Assembly (NCBI GenBank): GCA_903825445.1
Contig: CAIKAS010000006.1
Location: 24,387-88,386 of the forward strand
Length of the DNA stretch: 64,000 bases
From: an uncultured Acidobacteriia bacterium
GTDB lineage: Bacteria > Acidobacteriota > Terriglobia > Bryobacterales > Bryobacteraceae
Direction: 5' to 3'
Each line of letters begins with the position of its first letter. Position 1 is the stretch's first letter. The notes beneath the pieces are model-generated. The model was not told where the DNA came from, did no database searches, and was given only the letters and a program-made list of their open reading frames with translations. Shown here one piece after another: positions 16,619-25,416 of this stretch. The position numbers and the translations under genes are program-made.

Positions 16619-17878
16619 CTATCCGGCATTGCGAAATACCTTCACTCCACGCTCAAAGGCCTCTTCATCGATCACCAAAACATCGGCGTCGATGTGCGAT
16701 TTCAACGGGATCGGATTGCAACCGCCGCCAGTACCGATGCTGGAGATCACGATATCGGAAGCGCAATTGAGGCAGATCACTTCATGGCCCTTCTGGTAGT
16801 ATCCCTGAGTGCCACAGATGGCACAAGCGTCGTACGCGACCGCAAGAGTGTGGTCGGGCTTTTCAATGACGATAAACCGCACATGCACGCCCTGGTCTTC
16901 AATCACGAAGCGGTGCAGATTGCCATCATTGACGCTGGCCACCGGAATACGGACAGCGGCATTTTCGAACACAACTGGCTTCGCGACCGACAGCGCGGTG
17001 AGTTCGCGCGTGTAAATGAACTCGGCCGTGATGAGCAGAATGAACAGGCAGGATGCCGCACCCAACGCCGTCATCCAGAGTTTTTCGCGGCGCGCGGTCC
17101 AGAGTGCTTTACGTCGGGCAGCACCCTCCAGGCCGTCGGTCTTCGGCGCCAAACGACCGCGCCACTCCAGAAGAACCATAACCGCGGCAAGGGCCAGAAT
17201 TGTAATGAAGAAAAAGAATTCGTTCTTTACGATAGGGCCGATGATGGCCATTTCACTGCTGCTGCTCGGCAGAATCTGGCTCTCGGAAAGCTCATGCAGC
17301 CCGGTGATCGCAAGTTGAAAAACAACCACCATCAGGATCACGGTAGTCATGCGAAAAAACTGCTTGAGATTGATCCGGATCGTACCGCGCACAAAGCTGA
17401 CCCCAAACAGGACGGCGAGACCGATTCCCAACACAGCCCCCAGGCCTTCCAGGATGCCCGAGGTATTGAGCCGAAGCGCCGCAAGCAGTAAAACCGTCTC
17501 CACGCCTTCCCGGAAGATCATCAGAAACACAAATGCGAAAACGCCCCAGCCTGCCCTCCCGCCCGCCGTCCCTTTTTGCAAACCAGTTTCAATTTCCGAT
17601 TTGATGTGCGCACCGTGGCTGTTCATCCAGACCACCATGGAGAACACAAAAGCTGCGCTTACCAGGAGTACCCAGCCCTCATAAGCGTCTTCGTTGAGAT
17701 CAATCTTCGCAAAGCCCCAGGCAGCGATAAAGCTAGCAATTACAGCACTCAGGAGGGCACGGTACACAGCGGGCATCAGATCCAGGCGGCCGATCCGCTT
17801 GACGTAGGCGACAGCGATGGCGATTACCAGCGCGGCTTCGACGCCTTCCCGTAGTGTGATCACGAAGGTCTGGAGCAT
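16619..17878 (-). CDS. Ftr1-type iron permease fused to DUF2318 Fe-S domain
   Basis: 419 residues. The N-terminal two thirds are an FTR1/EfeU permease with seven hydrophobic helices and two R-E-G-x-E motifs (R10-EGVE14 and FREGVETVLLL), which bind Fe3+ in the known family. The C-terminal part after about residue 300 is a DUF2318 domain, with CAICGTQGYYQKG, CLNCASD and GGGCNPIP cysteine motifs facing the outside. In Campylobacter-type clusters these are found with p19-like proteins; no p19 gene is seen here. First gene of the operon, with a probable promoter directly upstream. Confidence 0.92.
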   Translation of the reverse strand: MLQTFVITLREGVEAALVIAIAVAYVKRIGRLDLMPAVYRALLSAVIASFIAAWGFAKIDLNEDAYEGWVLLVSAAFVFSMVVWMNSHGAHIKSEIETGLQKGTAGGRAGWGVFAFVFLMIFREGVETVLLLAALRLNTSGILEGLGAVLGIGLAVLFGVSFVRGTIRINLKQFFRMTTVILMVVVFQLAITGLHELSESQILPSSSSEMAIIGPIVKNEFFFFITILALAAVMVLLEWRGRLAPKTDGLEGAARRKALWTARREKLWMTALGAASCLFILLITAEFIYTRELTALSVAKPVVFENAAVRIPVASVNDGNLHRFVIEDQGVHVRFIVIEKPDHTLAVAYDACAICGTQGYYQKGHEVICLNCASDIVISSIGTGGGCNPIPLKSHIDADVLVIDEEAFERGVKVFRNAG

Positions 17879-17882
17879 AGAG

Positions 17883-17907
17883 GCAACTCAGTTGCAATTC
17901 GATTGTA
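17883..17907 (-). promoter_or_regulatory. Promoter region and palindrome of the iron operon
   Basis: On the minus strand TACAAT (17907-17902) is a good -10 element. The 13-bp palindrome GCAACTCAGTTGC (17883-17895) lies between it and the start codon, close to the expected transcript start, and could be an operator. No clear -35 hexamer and no strong Shine-Dalgarno site are visible. Confidence 0.4.
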
Positions 17908-18002
17908 GCAGAGCAATGCGGACAGAATTGGTCCTGATTCAGAATTGAGCGGAAATTTGGGACTGAGGCCTTGGAAACTGAAATGCTCTGCCGACAGGCC
18001 CG

Positions 18003-20531
18003 TTACGAAGCTGCGGCCGTAATCTCCGGGGCTTCCATTTCGGCGGGAGCATGTGTTCCGCCCAACGAAACGGCCTCGGCCAACTGCATCGGAACTACCG
18101 AACTGCGGTCCTTCTTGCGCAGACGTTTGCCTTTATACATGCGTCTGTCAGCTTCAGCGAGAAGTTGTTCCGCGTCTGTACCGTCTTCGGGGAAGTTCGC
18201 AATGCCCACGCTGATCGAGAGAGTACTCGGTTCCGGCGTCGCTTCCCCAGCCTTGCGTGCAACCGATCGCATGCGCTCCACCTTCAACTCCAGTTCCTCT
18301 TCCGTCGCGGTGGGGATCAGCATGACGAACTCGTCGCCGCCCAGTCGCGCCACGTAGTCGTTCGGTCCGCAGTGTTCACGCAATCCGTTCGCGACGATGC
18401 GCAGCACGCGGTTGCCTGCAAGGTGGCCGAAACGATCGTTCACCTGCTTGAATCCGTCCAGATCGGCGACAACCACCGCCAGCGTCGTACCCGTCCGCGC
18501 CGCTCGCGAAACCTCGTGATCGAGCGACAGGAAAAGCGATCGTGCATTCGGCAGATTCGTAAGATAGTCGGTCGTGATGGAAGTTTCCAGCAGCCGCTGA
18601 CTCAGAGCATTTTCAACCGCCAGCGCCACTTTCGAACTGATCGCCTGCAGGATGCGGAGATTCTCTTTGCTAAACGCGTCGCGTTCCGCGCGATAAAGCG
18701 CCAGCACGCCAAGCACTCCGTTCACCCCATCAAGCGGCACTGCCAGCGCCGAACGCAGCGTGCTGTATTTGGTCGGATCGTTCAGGTAACCGGCTTCCAC
18801 CGAGGGATTCCCGTTCAGAATCGACTTGTTATTTTCTGCCACCCAACCGGAAAGGCCCTGGCCGACCGGTATTTCGAGAGAAGTGAATAACCGAAGATTC
18901 TCGCCGCAGACGTATTCCGGTGTCAGCTTTTCTTCACGACGAATGTAAACTGCCAGCGTTTCGTAAGGAATAAGACGCTTCAGCCGGACTCCAACAAACG
19001 CCAGCGCTTCCTGCAAACTGAGCGCGTGCCCCAGATCCTGTGTCAGTTCGTAAAGCATCTGTGCTTCCTGCGTGGCAGCCGCAATAGTAGCCATCGGGTC
19101 GCCAGCCGGAACACCAGCCGGGGAACCCGCCGCGGCGGGAGTCGTTGGTTCGGTCTCTGTCGATGAGGCAAATCCGGTGGCAGGCGCCAGACCGCGCTCA
19201 ATCTTTACGTCCATCGAAAGCTTGCTGCCCGTTTTTTCGCTGCCAGCACTGACGGCCATGCGCTCCAGTTCCACATAGCGGCGTTTTAGAATGTCCACCA
19301 CCACCGGATCGAAAGCCTTGCCCGATTCACCCACCACGATCTTCATCGCTTCATCAAGTGGCATGGCACGGCGATACTGGCGATCTGAAGCCAGCGCATC
19401 CAGGCAATCGACCGCAGAGAGAATTCGCGCACCCACGGGAATATCCTCGCCCGCAAGTCCGTACGGATACCCGGTGCCGTCCCACTTTTCATGGTGGGCA
19501 CGCACAATCGGAACTACCGGATACGGGAACTTAACCTCTTCCAGAATCTCCGCGCCAACCAGCGGATGGATCTTCATTTTCTCGAACTCTTCCGGCGTCA
19601 GCTTACCCGGCTTCGAAATGATGTGTTCCGGAACGGCGAGCTTGCCGATGTCATGCAGCAGCGCCGCGGCCTGCAGCGCATCCAACTCGTCCGGATTCAT
19701 TTTGATCTCGCGTCCGATTTCAGTCGCATACACACGCACGCGCTGCAGGTGATCGTGTGTAGTCGCATCTTTAGCTTCAATGGCGAGCGCCAGCGCTTCG
19801 ATAGTTCGCAGGTGAAGACCCGCGATTTCTTCCACGTGAACCTTATCGTTCTCAAGACGGGTCAGATACGTTCTGTATTGGCGATAAACGAAGGCCACCA
19901 GGATCAGCAGTACTGTCGGAGCCTGCCAGTGAGTCCGCTTGCTGAGTTCTCCCAGAATGACAATCTGCCACGCCACCACCGCGGCCGCAAGGTGGTATTG
20001 CATCGCCCAAAAAAACGTTCCATACCAGGTGGCGTAAATGGACTTGCCCTCAGTCAGGGCAACTACGCCCGCCACCATAACCGTATTCACGATGAAATAG
20101 ACTGCGGCAGTAAGAGCGAGCAACAGAAAATTGTCTTCGCCCAGAAGCTTATTCAATGGACCGTGGAAAACTGTGTGGGAAGCGATCACGGCCAGACAAA
20201 ACGAGCAGGCCGTAAATGCCACCTGAATCGCTCTGGGTCGGTTCTTTGCCTTCCAGAGACACTGGACGATAGCACCACCAAAGGCAATCGCGAGCGCCTC
20301 AGGCAGCGTGAACTTGGCAATACCGACCAATATAAACAGAAAATTGACCGACAAGGACGCTAGTTTCACCATCGGCAGGCGAACTTTCAGGCCCGATGTC
20401 AGCAGGGTAATCAGAAAGAAAAAAGCGAAAAAATAAGGATCGGGGGACTTAAAGCGTAGAAATTCCACCACCAGGCCGGTGAGCCCGGACCCGAGAATCA
20501 GAGCGATGTAGAATTTGGCCCGTAGCGGCAT
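18003..20531 (-). CDS. Membrane HD-GYP / GAF / GGDEF cyclic-di-GMP protein
   Basis: 842 residues. Seven or eight hydrophobic helices fill residues 1-225. An HD-GYP phosphodiesterase domain follows (about 240-430) with LLHDIGKLAVPEHI and HHEKWDGTGYP, so its catalytic residues are present. After a Pro/Ala/Thr linker come a GAF domain (about 500-650) and a GGDEF domain with intact RLGGDEF. The inhibitory I-site RxxD is absent: GPND stands in its place. The protein can in principle both make and break c-di-GMP, controlled by the membrane part and GAF ligand. It is single and diverges from the sigma-54 activator gene. Confidence 0.92.
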   Translation of the reverse strand: MPLRAKFYIALILGSGLTGLVVEFLRFKSPDPYFFAFFFLITLLTSGLKVRLPMVKLASLSVNFLFILVGIAKFTLPEALAIAFGGAIVQCLWKAKNRPRAIQVAFTACSFCLAVIASHTVFHGPLNKLLGEDNFLLLALTAAVYFIVNTVMVAGVVALTEGKSIYATWYGTFFWAMQYHLAAAVVAWQIVILGELSKRTHWQAPTVLLILVAFVYRQYRTYLTRLENDKVHVEEIAGLHLRTIEALALAIEAKDATTHDHLQRVRVYATEIGREIKMNPDELDALQAAALLHDIGKLAVPEHIISKPGKLTPEEFEKMKIHPLVGAEILEEVKFPYPVVPIVRAHHEKWDGTGYPYGLAGEDIPVGARILSAVDCLDALASDRQYRRAMPLDEAMKIVVGESGKAFDPVVVDILKRRYVELERMAVSAGSEKTGSKLSMDVKIERGLAPATGFASSTETEPTTPAAAGSPAGVPAGDPMATIAAATQEAQMLYELTQDLGHALSLQEALAFVGVRLKRLIPYETLAVYIRREEKLTPEYVCGENLRLFTSLEIPVGQGLSGWVAENNKSILNGNPSVEAGYLNDPTKYSTLRSALAVPLDGVNGVLGVLALYRAERDAFSKENLRILQAISSKVALAVENALSQRLLETSITTDYLTNLPNARSLFLSLDHEVSRAARTGTTLAVVVADLDGFKQVNDRFGHLAGNRVLRIVANGLREHCGPNDYVARLGGDEFVMLIPTATEEELELKVERMRSVARKAGEATPEPSTLSISVGIANFPEDGTDAEQLLAEADRRMYKGKRLRKKDRSSVVPMQLAEAVSLGGTHAPAEMEAPEITAAAS

Positions 20532-20795
20532 ACCAGAGCACTTAAGTTGCCTCAGTTTAACACGTTCGGCGGCCTCTCGTAAGTCCTACAAAACACGTAA
20601 TTGGTGGTATGCCCATAGCCGTTAGTACCAGCAAGGTCAAAGTGAGACGGCTGACGGCAGAGGCGTTGACCCTCTTCAGCAGTTACCAAATGGCACCCGG
20701 GGGCAGGGAGAATCGCCGAATAACGCGGCATATTCCAAGCGGTAACGTTGACAAATCAATCATTTAGGAACGAATATTGAGATACAGATCTCCCC
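20532..20795. promoter_or_regulatory. Divergent intergenic region with interlocking inverted repeats
   Basis: 264 bp between the c-di-GMP protein and the sigma-54 activator. A perfect TTGACA (20748-20753) has no good -10 partner at 16-18 nt. Three 6-bp inverted repeats occur: AGCCGT 20617-20622 with ACGGCT 20647-20652; GGTCAA 20635-20640 with TTGACC 20666-20671; GTTACC 20682-20687 with GGTAAC 20741-20746. The first two interlock in the order needed for a pseudoknot. No known riboswitch was recognised. Confidence 0.35.
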
Positions 20796-21929
20796 ATGAA
20801 TCCCTTTCGCCGGGAAAGTGACCGACTGACGCCAACCGGAGCCGAGTCCCCGACTGCGGTACCGGCACACCATGAGCGCCTTTCAGTCGGCAGCGAATCG
20901 GATAACGCGGAATCCCTGGTAAAGCGGGAATCCACCTCGCTGCGCCCCGCAGTCCGGCACCTCTACCTGATGGGCATGTCGGCCATCATTGCTTCGCGTT
21001 CCATGCAAAGGGTGATGGAAAAAGTGGAGAAGGTCGCCCGAACAGATTCCACAGTGCTGATCGGCGGCGAAAGCGGCGTAGGCAAGGAACTGATCGCCCG
21101 CGCCATCCATCACTACTCGCCACGCCGCGAGAGACCGTTTGTGGATCTGAACTGCGCGGCGTTTCCGGAAAACCTGATCGAGAGCGAACTGTTCGGCTAC
21201 GAAAAAGGCGCCTTCAGCGGCGCGGACAACGTCAAGCTGGGCATGTTCGAAACCGCCTCCGGTGGCACCTTGTTCCTGGACGAGATTGGCGAACTGGATA
21301 CCCGAATGCAGCCAAAACTGCTTCGGGTGTTGGATGGATACCCTTACTACCGACTCGGTGGCGCACGCAAGGTTCAGTCAACCGCGCGAGTCGTGACCGC
21401 AACAAATGCGGGGCTGGAAGACGCTGTGCGGCGCGGGCGGTTCCGCTCCGATCTCTACCACCGCCTCGACGCCATTCAGTTGCATGTGCCACCATTGCGC
21501 GAACGCATCGAGGATATCGGGCCGCTCTGTGAACTGTTTCTTCAGTCCACTGGATGCTCGCTGCGCGAAGATGCAGTGGCGCTGCTTCAGGATTATTCAT
21601 GGCCGGGCAATATTCGGGAACTCCGAAATGTTCTGAACAAAGCGGTGGTCTTCGCTGAGGGGACGGAACTCACGCCCGCCGATCTTCCGGCTGACATCCG
21701 CGGTAAAACTGCACCCACTTCCGGATACTCACTGGAACGAATCGAAGAGCAGACCATCCTCCGCGCTCTCGATCAAACCGGCGGTCATCAGCAAAAGGCG
21801 GCCGACATTCTTGGCATCTCCCGCCGCACGCTGATTCGCAAACTGAAAACCTACGGTTCGGTCCGCACCCACGGTGGTGCAAGCCATAGTGCTGGTCGGG
21901 GAAAAAGCGGACCAGGGGTAGGCTTGTAA
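20796..21929 (+). CDS. Sigma-54-dependent activator without receiver domain
   Basis: 377 residues. The first 70 or so are polar and probably disordered, so there is no receiver or sensor domain. The AAA+ domain has Walker A GESGVGKE, the sigma-54 contact loop GAFSGA (usual form GAFTGA), Walker [13 protein letters not shown] and an Arg finger region [11 protein letters not shown] Fis-type helix-turn-helix ends the protein ([20 protein letters not shown]). It would remodel RNA polymerase-sigma-54 at unknown promoters. Control must come from a partner protein or from expression level. The Thr to Ser change in the loop is conservative. Confidence 0.9.
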   Translation: MNPFRRESDRLTPTGAESPTAVPAHHERLSVGSESDNAESLVKRESTSLRPAVRHLYLMGMSAIIASRSMQRVMEKVEKVARTDSTVLIGGESGVGKELIARAIHHYSPRRERPFVDLNCAAFPENLIESELFGYEKGAFSGADNVKLGMFETASGGTLFLDEIGELDTRMQPKLLRVLDGYPYYRLGGARKVQSTARVVTATNAGLEDAVRRGRFRSDLYHRLDAIQLHVPPLRERIEDIGPLCELFLQSTGCSLREDAVALLQDYSWPGNIRELRNVLNKAVVFAEGTELTPADLPADIRGKTAPTSGYSLERIEEQTILRALDQTGGHQQKAADILGISRRTLIRKLKTYGSVRTHGGASHSAGRGKSGPGVGL

Positions 21930-22021
21930 ATCCCGCGACCTCCGCTGTTGGAAAATACTAGTTGCGGCTTCGCGCGACAATCGATCCGTGCGTCCGCGCC
22001 GCACCACAGGAGATCCGAAAC

Positions 22022-23710
22022 ATGACGCAGAATCTGCCACCCGAACTGGCATCCGCTTACGACGCAGCGGTTACCGACTGGACCACGAACGCGAAAGTCG
22101 CCCGCTTGTGGAATCAGGATGCCAGCCTCTGGACGTCGGCGTCAGGCAAAGATTCCGAGAAGGAATGGATGGGCTGGCTCGGTATCGTCGAGGATCAAAC
22201 CAAAGCGTCGGCCCGTTTCGCGGAAATTGCGGAACTGGCCCGGAAAGGCGAATTCCGCAACGTAGTGCTGTTGGGTATGGGTGGTTCGAGTCTGTGTCCG
22301 GAGGTGCTTTCGTTCACCTTCGGCCCGCAACCTGGCTTCCCGGTGATGCACGTGCTCGATTCCACCGATCCCGCACAGGTTAGCGCCATCGAGGCCGCAG
22401 CCGACCCGAAAGACTCACTGTACATTGTGGCCAGTAAATCCGGCACTACCCTCGAGCCGAATATTTTCAAGCAGTATTTTTTCGAACGCTCCGGTCGCGA
22501 TGGCTCTCGTTTCATCGCCATCACAGACCCCGGGTCCCGGATGGAAAAGGTCGCGAAGGCAGACGGTTTCAAAGAAATCTGTTACGGGCTGCCGTCGATC
22601 GGTGGCCGTTTCTCCGCGCTTTCGAATTTCGGCATGGTGCCCGGTGCGGCCATGGGACTCGATATCCCGAGATTGCTCGCGCGGGCTTCGGAGATGGTAA
22701 CTGCGTGCCGTGAATCCGACGCCGCCACTAATCCGGGCGTATCGCTCGGCCTGTCTCTCGGCTCACTGGCGAACCAGGGACGGGATAAAGTGACGCTCGT
22801 CGCGTCACCCGCGATTTACGATTTAGGCGCGTGGCTGGAACAACTCATCGCCGAGTCCACCGGGAAAGACGGAAAAGGCTTAATCCCCGTGGACCGCGAA
22901 CCTCTCGGCCCGCCTGACGTCTATGGCCAGGACCGCGTTTTCGTTTACATCCGTTTCACTCCGCTTCCGGATGCGCACCAGGAGGCTGCAATCGCGGCGC
23001 TCGAGGCCGCCGGCCAACCCGTGATTCATATAGCAGTTCATGACCCCTACGACATCGGCGCCGAGTTCTTCCGTTGGGAAATGGCCACTGCGGTCGCCGG
23101 TTCCATCATTCACATCAACCCTTTCAACCAGCCCGACGTGGAAGCCAGCAAGATCAAAACCCGCCAACTGACGGACGAGTATGAACTGAAGGGAAGTCTG
23201 CCCGCCGAAACTCCCATCCTCGAAGCCGATGGCCTGAAATTCTTCACCGACGATAAGAACGCGGCAAAGCTGAAAGGGGCGAACGCCGCGGAAATCCTCA
23301 AGTCGCACCTCGACCGCATCGGCGCAGGCGATTACTTCGCCCTGCTCGCCTATATCCAAATGACGTCCGCCCACGAGGAAACTCTGGGCGCACTGCGCCT
23401 CGCCGTGCGAAATGACAAGCGAGTGGCGACCTGTCTGGGCTTTGGCCCGCGCTTCCTGCATTCCACTGGCCAGGCGTACAAAGGCGGACCGGATTCCGGC
23501 GTTTTCCTCCAGGTCACCTGTGACGACGCCCGGGATCTCCCGATCCCGGGCCAGAAGTACACCTTCGGAGTAGTCAAAGCGGCGCAGGCAAGGGGAGACT
23601 TTGGCGTGCTTGCCGAACGCGGTCGGCGGGCCCTGCGCGTGCACCTCCCCGCGGACCTCGAAGCAGGCTTGGCGACGCTGGGGAAGGCCATACGCACGGC
23701 TCTTGCCTGA
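22022..23710 (+). CDS. pgi: Glucose-6-phosphate isomerase (transaldolase/PGI-fusion type)
   Basis: 562 residues from the ATG at 22022, which has AGGAGA 8 nt upstream; the open frame begins 20 codons earlier. SIS-domain signatures: LLGMGGSSLCPEV, SKSGTTLEPN, a catalytic Glu in AEST and the C-terminal ALLAYIQM with a catalytic Lys downstream (GQAYKGGPDSG). It resembles the C-terminal half of the bifunctional transaldolase-PGI protein rather than classical PGI, but stands alone here with no transaldolase domain or gene beside it. It interconverts glucose-6-phosphate and fructose-6-phosphate. Confidence 0.88.
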   Translation: MTQNLPPELASAYDAAVTDWTTNAKVARLWNQDASLWTSASGKDSEKEWMGWLGIVEDQTKASARFAEIAELARKGEFRNVVLLGMGGSSLCPEVLSFTFGPQPGFPVMHVLDSTDPAQVSAIEAAADPKDSLYIVASKSGTTLEPNIFKQYFFERSGRDGSRFIAITDPGSRMEKVAKADGFKEICYGLPSIGGRFSALSNFGMVPGAAMGLDIPRLLARASEMVTACRESDAATNPGVSLGLSLGSLANQGRDKVTLVASPAIYDLGAWLEQLIAESTGKDGKGLIPVDREPLGPPDVYGQDRVFVYIRFTPLPDAHQEAAIAALEAAGQPVIHIAVHDPYDIGAEFFRWEMATAVAGSIIHINPFNQPDVEASKIKTRQLTDEYELKGSLPAETPILEADGLKFFTDDKNAAKLKGANAAEILKSHLDRIGAGDYFALLAYIQMTSAHEETLGALRLAVRNDKRVATCLGFGPRFLHSTGQAYKGGPDSGVFLQVTCDDARDLPIPGQKYTFGVVKAAQARGDFGVLAERGRRALRVHLPADLEAGLATLGKAIRTALA

Positions 23711-23743
23711 TGCCGAACCTTCGTTTGCTACCATAAATCTGTT

Positions 23744-23953
23744 ATGGCAATTCCGAATGTTAAGCGTTTCCGCCCCTTCTGCACCACCTGCAATGAGAGC
23801 TTTTCCGTCATGGCGGTTTTACCCCGCGATGTGAACGTTGATGCCTATTTGGCTGACGTTGTGGCGCGCCACGATCACAAAGCTTTCCAGGATGCGAAGA
23901 ACCTGCACACCAAGGTCCGCGTCGGTCAGCAGAAGCAGAAAAAAGCGAAGTAG
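23744..23953 (+). CDS. Small basic protein with one CxxC
   Basis: 69 residues. It contains one C-T-T-C pair near residue 13 and ends in a Lys/Gln-rich tail (VGQQKQKKAK). The size and basic charge would suit nucleic-acid binding, but a single CxxC is only half a zinc site. It follows pgi by 33 bp and is followed by a strong terminator, which supports a real gene. I do not recognise the family. Confidence 0.65.
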   Translation: MAIPNVKRFRPFCTTCNESFSVMAVLPRDVNVDAYLADVVARHDHKAFQDAKNLHTKVRVGQQKQKKAK

Positions 23954-24007
23954 TTTTCGCTCTTCCCGCGCGAAATTTCGCGTGTTTACTTACCGCTCAC
24001 AGGTTTC

Positions 24008-24049
24008 CGCCGGTCTGGCGCGTTTCATCGCAGCCAGACCGGTGCTTTT
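24008..24049 (+). terminator. Rho-independent terminator
   Basis: CCGGTCTGGC (24010-24019) pairs perfectly with GCCAGACCGG (24033-24042), followed by TGCTTTTCC. A 14-bp palindrome CGCGAAATTTCGCG lies just upstream (23969-23982). It ends the pgi/small-protein transcript. Confidence 0.8.
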
Positions 24050-24083
24050 CCCTATACTTCTTCGCCCGACTTAGACCAGCGCC

Positions 24084-25379
24084 TCAGAGCCGCGCTTTGA
24101 GACTTCTCAGCGCCCGCAGGCCTTCCTGCGCCAGCGCGCTGTCAGGATCGCGGCTGAGCTTATCCAGCCACGGCACGGCAGTAGAATCCCCACTCACAGC
24201 CAGAATTCTCGCCAGTTGAATCTTCTCGTCTTTGGTCCCTGTCTCCAGCGGTTGGCGCAGAGCTGCCAGGATCGCCGGACGCCGGGCCGCTTCTATCAGG
24301 TACGCCGATGCCGTGTCCCGCCACGCCGCTGAATTCAGCGTATTCAATAAATACCGAAATGGCGCATTCTCGGCCAGATTTACGTCGCCGGTCAGTGTAA
24401 TGGCAAATGCGGAAGCCAGACGCGGAGGCATCTTGTCATCGTCCTTCCACACTTTGTCGATTGCCGCGCGGTCACCCGGATCCCCAATACGTCCGAGCCC
24501 TTCCACCGCCGAAGCACGCAGTCGCTCGTCCTTCGACGCGATATAACGCTGCAAAAGGACGCGGTCCACCGGCTCTGGCATCAGCGCAATAGCATTCAGC
24601 GCCGAGCGTTCCGCCTTGCTGCCGCGCGGGCTCGCCACAATGCCCCGCAACGCCGGCAGCCCTTCCTTCGCCTGCAGCAGACCCGCTGTCTCAATCGCCA
24701 CCGATTGAATCCTGTCGTCCAGATCCCGCAGCAGGTACACAATCTTCGGCCCCGCTTCCGGATCGCCGATCTTCCGGATCGCCACCAGAGCTTCATACAT
24801 CACGGTGTTGTCCTTGGTTCGCAGCGCTTCCACCAGATCGGGGATAGCTGCCTTGCCGCGCAAAATGCCAACCGCACGGCACGCCCCCGCGCGAACCTCC
24901 ATGCCGGTGCCGTGGCTCGCCAGTTGCCCGATGGCCTGCACTACCTCAGGCCGCACCGTTACATACCCTTCCACCACCTGATCGTTGGAATCGCTGATCT
25001 TCGCCTTAATCGACGCCCCCACCCGTGAGATCGACGCCCCCGGTCCCTGTCGCACATAGCCCGGCAGATAAAAGTTCACCAGCCCGTCGGTCGCGCGCAT
25101 CTGCATTTCCGGGTCGGGATCGTGCGTGGCAGCAATCAGCGGATCAAGCGAATCCTTACCGCCCAGTTCCGTCAGTTGCTTCACCACCTCGATTCGCGTA
25201 TCGAGTGCCGGGCTGTTGAGATAAAGGGCGAGTTTGGGGATCGCCACCTGGCCATCCTTCGCCACAGTCCGAATGTCCTTTGGGGTTGCGCCCGGAGGGT
25301 TGGAACCAGAAGAAGCCGGACCTGATTGGGCCAGCAAGGGAATCGACAACAGCAGACTGATAAGGATCGGACGGCGCAT
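24084..25379 (-). CDS. Secreted HEAT-repeat protein
   Basis: 431 residues with a signal peptide (MRRPILISLLLSIPLLAQS) and then HEAT/PBS-lyase-like helical repeats throughout, seen as recurring segments such as IPDLVEALRTKDNTVMYEALVAIRKIGDPEAG and RASAVEGLGRIGDPGDRAAID. Such proteins are scaffolds in the periplasm or at the cell surface. No enzyme motif is visible. It is a single gene convergent with the terminator above. Its role is unknown. Confidence 0.85.
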   Translation of the reverse strand: MRRPILISLLLSIPLLAQSGPASSGSNPPGATPKDIRTVAKDGQVAIPKLALYLNSPALDTRIEVVKQLTELGGKDSLDPLIAATHDPDPEMQMRATDGLVNFYLPGYVRQGPGASISRVGASIKAKISDSNDQVVEGYVTVRPEVVQAIGQLASHGTGMEVRAGACRAVGILRGKAAIPDLVEALRTKDNTVMYEALVAIRKIGDPEAGPKIVYLLRDLDDRIQSVAIETAGLLQAKEGLPALRGIVASPRGSKAERSALNAIALMPEPVDRVLLQRYIASKDERLRASAVEGLGRIGDPGDRAAIDKVWKDDDKMPPRLASAFAITLTGDVNLAENAPFRYLLNTLNSAAWRDTASAYLIEAARRPAILAALRQPLETGTKDEKIQLARILAVSGDSTAVPWLDKLSRDPDSALAQEGLRALRSLKARL

Positions 25380-25416
25380 CTAATACGATTATGCCGCTAA
25401 AACCACTGCGAATGCG

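Noticed and set aside
16049..17491. 480-residue open frame on the plus strand
   Set aside because: Antisense to the Ftr1 and permease genes, with low-complexity His/Arg/Gln-rich translation; the opposite strand has clear protein families.
20690..20705. Possible sigma-54 promoter (TGGCAC-N5-GGCA)
   Set aside because: The -24 box is perfect, but the -12 box reads GGCA instead of TTGC, so support is too weak.
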